Under the pieces are notes generated by a model. That model made no database searches. It saw nothing but the letters and a program-made list of their open reading frames with translations, and was not told the DNA's origin. 64,000 nt of DNA from Aurantiochytrium sp. KH105 (taxonomy: Eukaryota; Sar; Bigyra; Thraustochytrida; Thraustochytriidae). Each line of letters opens with the position of its first letter. Positions within the stretch are counted from its first letter, which is position 1. Shown piece by piece: positions 8,233-17,586 of the stretch. Where the stretch lies: NCBI GenBank assembly GCA_003116975.1, contig BGKB01000163.1, positions 62,001 to 126,000 on the forward strand, written 5' to 3'. Position numbers and translations under genes: made by a program.

Positions 8233-8808
8233 GCTGCTTTTGCTTGTTCGCTTGTTTGCAGATTAGATTTGCAAGATTGCAGATCAAAGTCGAACGACGA
8301 CCGCGAGGTCGCGCGCCGCTTGATGACCTCCTCGCGCGGATCTTGCTCTATTACGACTGACGCGCGGAGGATGCCCGTCCGTGGCACTCACTGCGCTTGC
8401 TCACGCCACGCACTTCCTTCAAGTACACACCTTCCATGTTCTTTTCTTTGTATTTTATCCGTTGAGACAAGTTGGCGCCGCCGGCGGCTTCGTCGCTCCA
8501 GGCGGCCGTCCGCCTTGGACGTTCGGATTCTGATTCGGGCGGTAACTTGTGTTCCGGACCGTAGACCTGGCCGGACCTGGAAGACGGTCGTAGTATGGAT
8601 GGAGCGCACATTGCACTGCGGTTATGGGCTGCGCCCGCCATGCGTCCGACCCATGGGCAATGTGGGCCGTGTTCGTGTTCTGATACAGAACTCTGCTGCA
8701 GATCTCAGCCACGAGTTGACCAAGCGTGCGTATCAAAGGAAATCACCGGCGCATAAAAGAAAAATGCACAAGACCTTTTATTTACGAACGTGAAACAGAC
8801 GAGCTCTG
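8233..8808. other. Intergenic, upstream of the coiled-coil gene
   Basis: About 575 bases between two minus-strand genes, holding the promoter of the coiled-coil gene and the 3' end of the TBC-like gene. A 93-codon minus-strand frame (8455-8736) has no recognisable motif and is not called. Nothing else is visible. Confidence 0.4.
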
Positions 8809-11166
8809 TCATTGGCCAGCAGCATCTCCGAGAAAGTTGCCTGTCTGAAGCGCCAGGAGCGCCCCTGCCATTTTGCTTACGATCGCGTCGAGATCCTTGA
8901 CGTCTTCATCACGTAGCGATGAAGAAAATGAGTCGTTTTGATCTGCAGCGTCGGCCTCTTCATTGTTCGCACTGTTCGGGGCAACGCCTTTACGGAACCC
9001 CGCTCGGGCTTTGGAAAAGTGAAGCAGGTGCTTGACGAGCTTGTCGACCTGTCCATCTGAAACGGGCTCGTTGACGCGCTCAAGCTCGCAGGTGACAATG
9101 TCTTTAGCAAGGTCAGCCGACTCATCTTTCTTGAGAGCACGGAAATAGCATATGGCCTTGCCAACTTTGCTGCGAAGCACGGGGGCGGAAGGATCTTGCG
9201 CTGCGAATTCAGGTACCGCCTCGACAAGTTCAGTTCGCAAACTCTCTTCGGAGATGTCCGGATTGAGATCTTTAGCCCGCTTCAAAGCATCAGCAAACGC
9301 ATTGACGCGCAAATTGACCATGGGTAAGTTTGCCATTCTTTTCGCGGGTGGCGAGGCTAACGTCTCATTCTTTTCTGGAGAGATCGCTTTGGCGGAGCCT
9401 GTGTTGTCAGGCTCGCCTTTATCCTTGCCATCACCACGATCGTCGTTTGAAGCAGCATTAAGTGCCACAGCTCGAGCTTCGAGTCGCGCCTTCGTCGCAG
9501 CTGCATCGACCAGCTTTTCAACTTCGTTTTGGTCTTTCCTCTCCTCCGTGTGCGAAAGATCATCGAGCGTCTCGCTTGATGGGGCAACGGCGAGGCGCTT
9601 CAGAGGATCCTTCGTCCAATGCGAGACTGGTGCTGAAGTTTTCCCATACCCAAGCTCGGCGCGAAGCTCTGGCCAAAATTCAGACTCCATGATGCGTGCT
9701 AGCTGCTTGACAGAGATCCCTTTGGCCTGATGAGAAATTACATCTCGAACTCCGGTGAGACTACTTTGGTCTAATAGTTGGTCGCGCAGCAGCAGCAAGA
9801 TGCTACATGCCAAGGGAATGGCGAGACGCTGAAAACCTACAATGAGGCACTGATCCCATACAAAAAGACAAGTCTCGATATGCAGCGTTCCCACAAACAG
9901 ATGATCAATGGAATGCGCGAGGATATCAAGAAGACGACTCTGAGGACTCCGCGCCGGACCCGCCACGGGATCGCTCTCCGCCTCACTCTTTACGATACGA
10001 AGCAAGTGCGTGTGCAGATCCGTGTCTCGGTCACTCAACGTCCGGTCCAAGTCGTCCGCGAACTTGACACGCCCAAGACTGTGTTGGGCCGAGGCGCCTT
10101 CTGCGCTCGAAATCTGAGGCTTGGAAAGCACAGTGACCGCATGCATTGCCTCGACAACTCGAGGAAGGTCATTGTACGACTTTGCAAAGACAACGAGAAT
10201 GGGGACGAGCCAGTAAAATTGCGCGTCGTCAACGCGACCGAAAACCGATGCTCGATATGAAAGTACCGTCTTGCCAAGCATGATCAGCGTGCTGCTGTCA
10301 GCAATTTCCGGGAACTCGGTCTGAAAGATGTGCTGGCAACGCTCGGTAACCTCCGTATCTGTAGAAGCAATGGTAGCCATTCGTCTCACGCTCACGCGAT
10401 TTCGAAAGGCTTCCAAGGCCTCTGTATCTCGGAGATAGACATCCCAGACCTGCGAGCGCAAGGTGCTTGGAAGCTGTCGATTGATGAGCATGCGCATTGC
10501 GGATATTTTGCTTGGTACAAGCGAGAGCATTTCGCTAACTCCGTATGCAGCGAGTTCCACCATGGCCTCAGGGCGCGAGGATAGCGCTGCGGTCTCTGCT
10601 GATCGCGCCGTGAGACGATTCGTAATACCATTGTCAATCTTTTCCGCTAATGCCTTTTCGAAGCTACGAAAAATGTCTCCCTCGCTAATCGTTTCTTCAA
10701 TATCATCAAGCATAAGCGCTTTTTCGTCTGCGGACAGATCTCCATAGTAGAGGACCTTGGTCTTTTCGAGAGCGCGTTGCACGTGTAAATACATTTGGCG
10801 AGTAAGTGCCTGCCACTCCACCGAGTCGTGAAGATCCTTCCGTACATCATTGAGCCATGATGTGTCATCTCTTGTATATAGCGAGCGCGAAGGTTTGACG
10901 CGGGGTGACCCTGGAAGCCCTCCGTTTGATGATGGCGAAAGCAGATCTCCTCTTGCCTGGAGCCACTGCGACGTGGCTTCCGTCACGGCAGCAGCATCCT
11001 TGCCGAGCTGTAAGGAGCTGGTCGACGTCGATATGCCGAGACCTGGCCCTCGTTCTTGCCACGACGGCGTTGCGAGCGCTCCAGGGCTTCCCCCGCTTTG
11101 TCGATCACTTGCCCCGTCTAGACCTTGCAACGATCCGCTCTGACCCGCGGCCTCCGGGGGCGCCAT
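8809..11166 (-). CDS. TBC-domain-like protein
   Basis: About 785 residues from the ATG at 11166. The middle (roughly 210-530) has features of a Rab-GAP TBC domain: LPSTLRSQVWDVYLRD like the opening R..VW..L block, YWLVPILVVF, and near its end CLFVWDQCLIVGFQRLAIPL resembling the late TBC helices (W...L..G......A...L). I cannot point to the IxxDxxR arginine finger or the YxQ glutamine finger, so GAP activity is not supported; it may be a degenerate TBC scaffold. The C-terminus (540-785) is disordered with charged stretches. The frame stays open to an ATG at 11229, but that extension contains a duplicated RREIWCRRE-type repeat, so 11166 is preferred. Confidence 0.55.
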   Translation of the reverse strand: MAPPEAAGQSGSLQGLDGASDRQSGGSPGALATPSWQERGPGLGISTSTSSLQLGKDAAAVTEATSQWLQARGDLLSPSSNGGLPGSPRVKPSRSLYTRDDTSWLNDVRKDLHDSVEWQALTRQMYLHVQRALEKTKVLYYGDLSADEKALMLDDIEETISEGDIFRSFEKALAEKIDNGITNRLTARSAETAALSSRPEAMVELAAYGVSEMLSLVPSKISAMRMLINRQLPSTLRSQVWDVYLRDTEALEAFRNRVSVRRMATIASTDTEVTERCQHIFQTEFPEIADSSTLIMLGKTVLSYRASVFGRVDDAQFYWLVPILVVFAKSYNDLPRVVEAMHAVTVLSKPQISSAEGASAQHSLGRVKFADDLDRTLSDRDTDLHTHLLRIVKSEAESDPVAGPARSPQSRLLDILAHSIDHLFVGTLHIETCLFVWDQCLIVGFQRLAIPLACSILLLLRDQLLDQSSLTGVRDVISHQAKGISVKQLARIMESEFWPELRAELGYGKTSAPVSHWTKDPLKRLAVAPSSETLDDLSHTEERKDQNEVEKLVDAAATKARLEARAVALNAASNDDRGDGKDKGEPDNTGSAKAISPEKNETLASPPAKRMANLPMVNLRVNAFADALKRAKDLNPDISEESLRTELVEAVPEFAAQDPSAPVLRSKVGKAICYFRALKKDESADLAKDIVTCELERVNEPVSDGQVDKLVKHLLHFSKARAGFRKGVAPNSANNEEADAADQNDSFSSSLRDEDVKDLDAIVSKMAGALLALQTGNFLGDAAGQ

Positions 11167-11229
11167 AGTCTCTCTTCGGCACCAGATCTCTCTTCGGCAC
11201 CAGATCTTCTGATGAATGTCCAAGCCCAA

Positions 11230-11987
11230 ATTGGTGCTTGGTCTGCTGCTCGTGGCCGTGCTCGTAGCCGTGTCCGTGCTCTACGCGCGCCGCACGACCG
11301 TCGTCGCCTCGTGGGAGTGGGGGGAGGAGAGCCCAGTTGTCCGGTTGGAACCTTTGTAACTTCAGGGGTCTGGCGCTGCTGCCCTTCCTTCTACTCCAGG
11401 GGCGAGGGGCGTGGCGACGTGCCACTTGCCTTGGTTGCCGGCCAGATCAAAGGGTTTTCGGTCAAGCTCTCGCTCGCTCGTCGTGTTCGCGCTCACAGGC
11501 GCCGACAACGATGAGCGATCAACGAGGAGCAGCCACTTTGGGGGCTTAACTGTAAACATCGAGAGAGACTCGGACTTGGATAACAGAACGCACCTGGCAC
11601 GTTCACGGATCCTCCCTCGAGCTCGTTCTTCGTACGCGCACTGCAAAGAAGGCGACCGCGCACAGGATATTGGTGGAGGATCGCCGCGGAGGGAGGGAGA
11701 GAAAGAGAGAGACGCCCGCCAATCAGTCAGCCAACACTGGCGGCAAAATAGCAATCGATGGTCGATCTCGGCGCAATCGACCAGAGGGGCGGGCACGTGC
11801 AAGATCAGAACCCGGAGTGACGTAGGCAATCAGCCCAGTCGTTGCGTCTCTTTAGATCGAGCCTCGCCCAGAGTCGTCGCTGGTCTGCTGATAGAAGGGA
11901 GAACGAAGGGAGAAAGAAGGGATGCGGGGGTTGCATAAAGTAAAGCGCAAGGGAAAACACATTTGCCGACGTTCCTGCCGAGCCGCA
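11230..11987. promoter_or_regulatory. Divergent promoter region, TBC-like and helical-repeat genes
   Basis: About 0.75-0.8 kb between two starts that face apart. GC-rich with purine-rich patches (GGGAGGGAGAGAAAGAGAGA near 11691). A direct repeat TCTCTTCGGCACCAGATC occurs twice (11171-11207) at the TBC-gene end. No clear TATA box. Confidence 0.4.
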
Positions 11988-14042
11988 ATGGTTGCTGCCA
12001 TATGCAGCGACAGCACCAAATCGCTTCAAGCGGCACTTAGAAAATGCCCTTGCTCAGGGCAGACTGCAGTCCTGGAAGCTGCGCACCGCGAGAAGGTAAA
12101 AGCCATTGTCGAGATTGCCGCCACTAGACTCCGTCTCCAAAGCAGAGACTTCTCCATAATCTGCGAGAGCGCAAGTCTCCGCATTGTGAAGATCGTTCAG
12201 CAGGCCTTTGCAATCCATGATGAGGACGTGGTTGCAAATGGAGTGCTCGCAGCCATTAATGCGGGTCGCGATGATACTGCCAAAGACTTGATTCCGTTCT
12301 GTCTTGCAATTTCCAAGAGCCTCGTCACAACGCTCACTCGAGCTTGCGTTGCAATGCAGAACGTCGATGTCCTCTGCCATATGCTCGACTGGTTCCCGCA
12401 CGTCCTCAGTGCACGTGATGTTGTAAATGAAGCTGCGCTGGCAGGGTCATGGACCATGCTGCAGATCGCACTCCAGCACAGCAAGAATCCGAGGCGAGAT
12501 ATTGTCGAAGCGATCTCTAGGTGCGCAGAAGCCGGGCACATCTCGATGCTTGAAAAGCTGGTGGATAAAGAGACACGTTACAATCGCAGATTCTCACTGA
12601 CACTGGCGAGGCTTGCGCCCAAAGTATACGCCACAAAGTCGCTCGAAGCTTGCTTCAAAAAGCTTCTTTTCTTGCCTTCGTGCAAGCATGATCTCGTCCT
12701 CATTTGGGCCGCAGAGAATGAGAATTGGTCATTGTTCGAGGTCATTATTACACTGTTGTGGGGATCCAAGGGTTGTTCAAAGATCGAGCTTTACGGAGCA
12801 GCTCCGGTCGCAAGAATGGCACCGCTGTCAACTCTTTTGCTTGTTCTGGAGCGCTGTAGAGTAACCGATGCACAGCTTACTTGCATGCTCCATGAAGCTG
12901 CAGCGCGAGGATACAATAATGTCCCGCACTTACGAGCTCTGCTTGACGCCAATGCAGATCCAGCGGCAAACGGATATGCTCTCGTTGAACTGGCGTTGTC
13001 GACCTCTCGAGGGTTGGAGATCAAGAATCGATGGCAAACATTGATCTGGGGTGAAGTGAAGAATCGCATTCCGGCCATTGTGCTGCAACGCATTCTTCCA
13101 AATATCCAATGTCTTGAAACGCTTCCATTGGTGTTGATCGAGAGACCGGACCTTCCCGTCAGCGTGGCCGCCAATGAGCTTTTCTTTGCGACACTGAGGA
13201 ATAGGGAGAAGTACAGCTGGATCAAACTCAAAGCCCTTGCTGAAATTGCGAAGCATCCAAACTTTCTGCCGGAGGTTCTTGGAAGGAACGGAGAAGATCC
13301 CCTTATTCATTTCGTTCGAGCAGGCCTTCCTCCATTTTCAGATTTACCACCTATCATCGAAGCATTTCGGGGAGCTTCACGCGAGAGGATAATTGGCGCG
13401 CTGAAGGAATCACGCGACCGAACAACAAACGACCTTCTCATTGAGATGATGGGCGGCAAACTAAGCGACAGCGAGGTGACTTCAATTCTTGAATACAAAG
13501 CCCCAGCAGAAGACTGGACAGCCGATGGAGAAGACGTGGAAGAGCGTGTCGTCGCAATGCTTGCCACCATTGACCTGGCACGTTCGCTAATCTATTACAG
13601 GTCGCGTAATTCAGGTGCTCAAATAAATACTCTGCTCGCCCTCACATTCCTCGAATCGCTCTCGTTTTGTAAGCGTTTGGGCTCTTACAGAGTATTGGAC
13701 GAGTTTCGCGGCATCAAGACAACTCGAATGAGCATTGTGAGAGAGGTAGCTCTCAGCCCTGTCATGCATCGATCCTTGTCTTCTAGCAAGCTGATGACAG
13801 GATTTTCAAGGAGGCTTCGAAAACTAGCAAATTCCATTGGAAAGGCGCGGCGGCGCATTATTGTAACCCTCATCGGCCTTGCGCGCGGCCTTACGGAGAA
13901 GTGGCCAGAATTGAGCGAGACGTTTGCATTTCGCATCACGGTGTGCCAGCTGAGCCGCGAGGATTTTCTACACCTAAGTGTCGAAAATGTAGACGCTGCT
14001 GTCACGCTCATGACCACGGTTGCCACAAGAGGACAGGCATGA
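11988..14042 (+). CDS. Ankyrin-like helical-repeat protein, function unknown
   Basis: 684 residues from the ATG at 11988 (MVAAICSDS...; an in-frame ATG at 11922 would add 22 basic residues). The first 400 residues show a helix-turn-helix rhythm with ankyrin-like fragments such as NEAALAGSWTMLQIALQH and ISRCAEAGHISMLEKLVD, and HLRALLDANADPAANGYAL, which are close to A..G....V..LL..GAD. The consensus TPLHxA is missing, so the repeats are degenerate. The C-terminal third has basic helices (RRLRKLANSIGKARRRIIVT). No catalytic domain or membrane segment is clear. Such proteins are usually scaffolds; I assign no specific role. Confidence 0.7.
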   Translation: MVAAICSDSTKSLQAALRKCPCSGQTAVLEAAHREKVKAIVEIAATRLRLQSRDFSIICESASLRIVKIVQQAFAIHDEDVVANGVLAAINAGRDDTAKDLIPFCLAISKSLVTTLTRACVAMQNVDVLCHMLDWFPHVLSARDVVNEAALAGSWTMLQIALQHSKNPRRDIVEAISRCAEAGHISMLEKLVDKETRYNRRFSLTLARLAPKVYATKSLEACFKKLLFLPSCKHDLVLIWAAENENWSLFEVIITLLWGSKGCSKIELYGAAPVARMAPLSTLLLVLERCRVTDAQLTCMLHEAAARGYNNVPHLRALLDANADPAANGYALVELALSTSRGLEIKNRWQTLIWGEVKNRIPAIVLQRILPNIQCLETLPLVLIERPDLPVSVAANELFFATLRNREKYSWIKLKALAEIAKHPNFLPEVLGRNGEDPLIHFVRAGLPPFSDLPPIIEAFRGASRERIIGALKESRDRTTNDLLIEMMGGKLSDSEVTSILEYKAPAEDWTADGEDVEERVVAMLATIDLARSLIYYRSRNSGAQINTLLALTFLESLSFCKRLGSYRVLDEFRGIKTTRMSIVREVALSPVMHRSLSSSKLMTGFSRRLRKLANSIGKARRRIIVTLIGLARGLTEKWPELSETFAFRITVCQLSREDFLHLSVENVDAAVTLMTTVATRGQA

Positions 14043-14978
14043 CACGAAAAGCCTGACGAGAGTTTTGACATTTCGCAATGATCATGTGAAATATAAAAGA
14101 ACCGATTGCGAATCGTAAAGTTTGAAATGTGAGAACGGGAAAAGAAAATCACGAGAAGCACTGACTTGCTATTTTTATTTTCAAGAAGTTTCGCTCTCTA
14201 TAACGGCCATTCATCGTAATCTGCCCCTTCTGGGGAATGAAAATGGCGTGAATAAACAGCAGCGCCACAGAAGCGGTGAAGTCGATCTTGTACCCATGGG
14301 AAGTCTCTACAACCCTATCTCGACAGCCACGAGTTCGTGCATGCGATGGTAAGGCAAATCTATTAGCGTTCGCAGCACGCGCCAGCCTAACACGGCCCAG
14401 GGGTTTTGTGATCAACAAGCTCTCCCCTACATCCTCTAAACGAACCTTCAAGATGACGAGATCACCAAGCGTCACCACCAGACCAGTGTGTCTCGTCAGA
14501 ACCGAATTTAATCTGACGATCCTGATGTGTCCACGGCAATCTAATTCTTTCAACAGCCCCCAAAAGTTCGAAGTCAACACACCCGTCACGCTTCGACGGC
14601 TATGATCACATGAATGTGCTGCAAGACAAATGCCTGAGCTTGGCCTGTATCTGCTTGGGCGCGGTTCTGCTAAAGCCATGGCGAGCTTTTGGTTCACATT
14701 CTTACATGTAGCGAGTGAGAGCGAGTGAGAGCGCAGGCCTCTAAAAATAATAGTTGTCTTGACGAGTCACACCTGGGTCATGGTTAGGCCCAACAAACAC
14801 TCAATCCAGACGAACGACATACAGTTAGACAGACTGACAGAGCGTCGCGGTGCACGCGGTGCTCGCGCGTGAAGTCCTTGTGTATGCGCGCGCGCGCGCT
14901 CGCTACACCGCGCTGCGACCAAGCTCCGAAGAAGCACGCCCGCGTGCGACGTTTGGTCGTTCGTTAAGAGAAAGCAAG
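14043..14978. other. Intergenic; uncertain small reading frames
   Basis: About 0.9 kb between the helical-repeat gene and DNAJC9. It contains overlapping opposite-strand frames: 14149-14697 minus (182 codons) and 14276-14605 plus (109 codons). Neither carries a motif I recognise; the plus frame has the C-ending codons typical here, but that is weak evidence. A GCGAGTGAGA repeat (14710-14731) and a GC-alternating tract (14886-14900) lie before the DNAJC9 start. Confidence 0.35.
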
Positions 14979-16262
14979 ATGGCGAAGAAGGTTAATCTGT
15001 ACGAGGTCCTAGGCGTGGAAAAGGCTGCGACGGCTGCCGAGCTGCGCAAGGCCTATCATCGGCGCGCACTCGTGGTACATCCAGACAAGGCGGGGAAAAA
15101 GCTAGATGATGATGGGGCTGCCTTCAAGGCGCTGACCGAGGCATACGAGATCCTGAAGGACCCCGCGAAGCGCAAACGCTATGATCGCACGGGAATGGTC
15201 GAGAGCGACGGCTTCTTGTCTGCATATGAGAGATTTCGGGGCACAGAAGTGACTGAAAAGGATGTAGACTCCTTCCTTGCCAAATTTCGTCACTCGGAAG
15301 CGGAAGAAAAGGACGTTGTCGACTACTGCAAGTCGCATAATGGCGATATGAGCACAATTTTAGCCTCCATCATTGGCTCTGAGGACGGAGATGCTGAACG
15401 ATTCCGCACCATTGCGCTCAACGCTGTCGAGGACGGTCGACTTGCTGCAGAAATGAAAGAGTCTATTGAGCAGAGTCAAATTCTGACGGTTGCTGAGCTC
15501 GATGCTGCAGAGGAGGATATCCTTAGTGACGACGAGGACGGAGAAGAGGACGATGATGAGGACTACCACGAAGGTGATGAGGAAGACGAAGAGGGAGAAG
15601 ACGGCGAAATGGATGACTTCATTGTCCCAGACGACGAAGACGAGGGTGAAAAGGCTGCCGAAGCCGACGAGGACGAGGACGAGGAGGTAGCAGCAGCAGC
15701 AGCAGGAGGAGGCACAAGAGGAAGTTCTGGAAGCGGCCGAGCGGGATCAAGTGTGATTGGCTTTGAAGTCGGTACTCTTGTTGAAGCGCGATGGCGTCGC
15801 GGGACAAACTGGTACGCGGGCGAAGTTGTGGCCGTGCATGCTCCCGAGCCCGAGAGCGGACAAGACGACGATGAGGAGGACGAGGACGAAGACGGGCCCC
15901 CGGCACTGCCTAGCTACGACATTCTGTATGATGACGACGGGACGACAGAAACCAAAGTACCTGCAAGTCTTGTTCGACTTTCGCGACAGACGAAACGACG
16001 CAAGCCGAAACGTCGTCGCGAGGCCAAGGTTGAGGAGAAAGTAGCTGAAAATGAAACAGCGGAGACAGGCACCAAGAGCGGCAAGCGCAAGGCCAAAGAC
16101 TCAAAGTCTGCTCAAGAGAAGAGATGCAAAAAGACAAAAAAGAAGAAGGGTGGACACGACGACGATCTTGGTGACATCGACCCAAGCCTCCTTGCGATGT
16201 TTCGCGACCGCAACGCGTCTCGAAGCAAAAATTTTGCCGCATTTGCAGCAAAGTACTCTTGA
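14979..16262 (+). CDS. DNAJC9-like J-protein with Tudor-like insertion
   Basis: 427 residues. A J domain at 7-70 has the HPD triad at 34-36, needed to stimulate Hsp70 ATPase. Next comes the DNAJC9-specific region: DVDSFLAKFRHSEAEEKDVV and NGDMSTILASIIGSEDGD (105-139) match human DNAJC9 ([27 protein letters not shown] region), which chaperones histones H3-H4. The rest departs from human DNAJC9 (260 residues): an acidic stretch at 178-237, then a Tudor/Agenet-like module at 261-336 (GTLVEARWRRGTNWYAGEVV ... YDILYDDDGTTETKVPASLVRL), a lysine-rich nuclear signal, and a C-terminal helix. Tudor-like modules bind methylated histone tails, so the additions fit a chromatin role. The ATG at 14979 is chosen because the J domain begins there; 43 upstream in-frame residues are Arg/Ala-rich and unlike a J-protein. 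Confidence 0.85.
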   Translation: MAKKVNLYEVLGVEKAATAAELRKAYHRRALVVHPDKAGKKLDDDGAAFKALTEAYEILKDPAKRKRYDRTGMVESDGFLSAYERFRGTEVTEKDVDSFLAKFRHSEAEEKDVVDYCKSHNGDMSTILASIIGSEDGDAERFRTIALNAVEDGRLAAEMKESIEQSQILTVAELDAAEEDILSDDEDGEEDDDEDYHEGDEEDEEGEDGEMDDFIVPDDEDEGEKAAEADEDEDEEVAAAAAGGGTRGSSGSGRAGSSVIGFEVGTLVEARWRRGTNWYAGEVVAVHAPEPESGQDDDEEDEDEDGPPALPSYDILYDDDGTTETKVPASLVRLSRQTKRRKPKRRREAKVEEKVAENETAETGTKSGKRKAKDSKSAQEKRCKKTKKKKGGHDDDLGDIDPSLLAMFRDRNASRSKNFAAFAAKYS

Positions 16263-16339
16263 GATGTTGAGTCGAGGGATCGTTTCCATTCTTTCTTTCT
16301 TACTTTGTTACAGTGAGAGTAAAGCTATCTGTGCCCTTT

Positions 16340-17254
16340 TTATCTGAAGCCAAACTTATGCGTGATGAAATGATACAGTAGAGGCGCGATCGCAAGTCCG
16401 AGTACGATGTCTTCCGAGTACGTGTTGCGGCGCAATAACATGAAGAGAGCCATGAGAAGCGTCAGAAGCGCCAATGTAGCGAGAGATAGGTAATGGGAAA
16501 ATGCGCTCCAGGCAAAGACTTCGCGAGCATGACGCTGAAAAAATTTCCAAATCACAGCAGCTTGGAAGATGCGCCCACTAAAAAGGAGATCGCCACAATT
16601 GGCTTCGACACGCCATGGCATCCTCGTGATGAATATCTCCAACGGTGTTTTAGGTCGTGCATCTGCAGCGCTTGCCTCGAGGCACATTTCCGTGGGCCCA
16701 GGCAGGCTTGTCGTGATGTATGTGGCGAAGCGAAGCGAATGCCCAAGCACAAGCATGATCAGGTATGTCTCGAGCAAGTCCGTAGCGGTACAGGGAGCTA
16801 TGCCACGGGAATTTCTCTTGCGGGTTCGAGAACTCGCCGTGGCAGCTGCTTTCACTAACAAGCATACGAGCGCTGCCTGTGTGAGCCAATTGCAGGCTTC
16901 GCAAACCGCAGTTGACCACCATGTTGAGACAAGGGGCAAGTGGTCCATTCCAACGTCGGGGAGTCTTGCAACGTCTGCGGAGGTATCGACGCGATAGAAT
17001 GCCAAATTGCGAAAGACCATCATTCCAAAGTACGCCAGGTACGCCACGCCGGCTACGAGCTGGGGCGCACGTTTTCGCAGGCGCAAGGCTTCTTCGTAGA
17101 CCCAGGCATTTTCAATGGCTGGCTCATCGTTACCTTCAATGTCTTGGCGTACGTCGCTGAGCGCCGCGAGGCCGCGCAGCAGCGGTGCGGCGAGACCGTC
17201 GTCGCCGTCGTCTGCTATTCCGCCACGCCGCTCTGCCTCGGCCCTCTCGGCCAT
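16340..17254 (-). CDS. Sphingomyelin-synthase-like (PAP2_C) membrane protein, catalytic histidines absent
   Basis: 304 residues with about six hydrophobic segments. It follows the sphingomyelin synthase/PAP2_C layout: RFATYITTSLPGPTEMC at 175-191 matches the family's R....TLPVPG..C motif, CGDLLFSGRIF at 220-230 matches CGDYLFSGHT, and NTYSEDIVLG at 277-286 matches HYTVDV. The family catalytic triad is His, His, Asp. Here the first His is Arg228 and the second is Thr278; only Asp282 is kept. Both substitutions are clear in the DNA (CGC and ACG codons). Phosphocholine or phosphoethanolamine transfer by the usual mechanism is therefore not expected; a regulatory or lipid-binding role is possible. 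Convergent with DNAJC9, 77 bases between stops. Confidence 0.75.
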   Translation of the reverse strand: MAERAEAERRGGIADDGDDGLAAPLLRGLAALSDVRQDIEGNDEPAIENAWVYEEALRLRKRAPQLVAGVAYLAYFGMMVFRNLAFYRVDTSADVARLPDVGMDHLPLVSTWWSTAVCEACNWLTQAALVCLLVKAAATASSRTRKRNSRGIAPCTATDLLETYLIMLVLGHSLRFATYITTSLPGPTEMCLEASAADARPKTPLEIFITRMPWRVEANCGDLLFSGRIFQAAVIWKFFQRHAREVFAWSAFSHYLSLATLALLTLLMALFMLLRRNTYSEDIVLGLAIAPLLYHFITHKFGFR

Positions 17255-17586
17255 TCTCGGTTGTCGTTCTCGTTGTTCTTGTGTTGTGCGGTGTTGTGTT
17301 TCTATCTGGACAGGGGAAACACCCCTGATTCATGTCAAGACAGGACAGACACGGCATGGATGATGGCAAAGTGACGCGTAAGACCGCGCAATTCTAGGTC
17401 TTTGTCGTCGAAATGAGACTAGCGATAATAGTGATCATAAAGGTAGTCGTTGTTGATGGGCGCCCGAACTTTGAAAGACGCCAAGCAAGTTTCACATTGC
17501 AGATTGATCAAGACTTGATGTATTTCGTTGCGACTAACTGAATATGGAAGGGGTGATGTAAAATTGGTCTTGCTAGTTGCGAGCTG
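17255..17586. other. Intergenic between two minus-strand genes
   Basis: About 330 bases: promoter of the PAP2_C gene and 3' flank of the M20 gene. No motif worth naming is visible. Confidence 0.4.

Noticed and set aside
14149-14697. 182-codon minus-strand frame between the helical-repeat gene and DNAJC9
   Set aside because: No motif, an overlapping plus-strand frame of similar quality, and base composition like other spacers. Left as uncertain rather than called.
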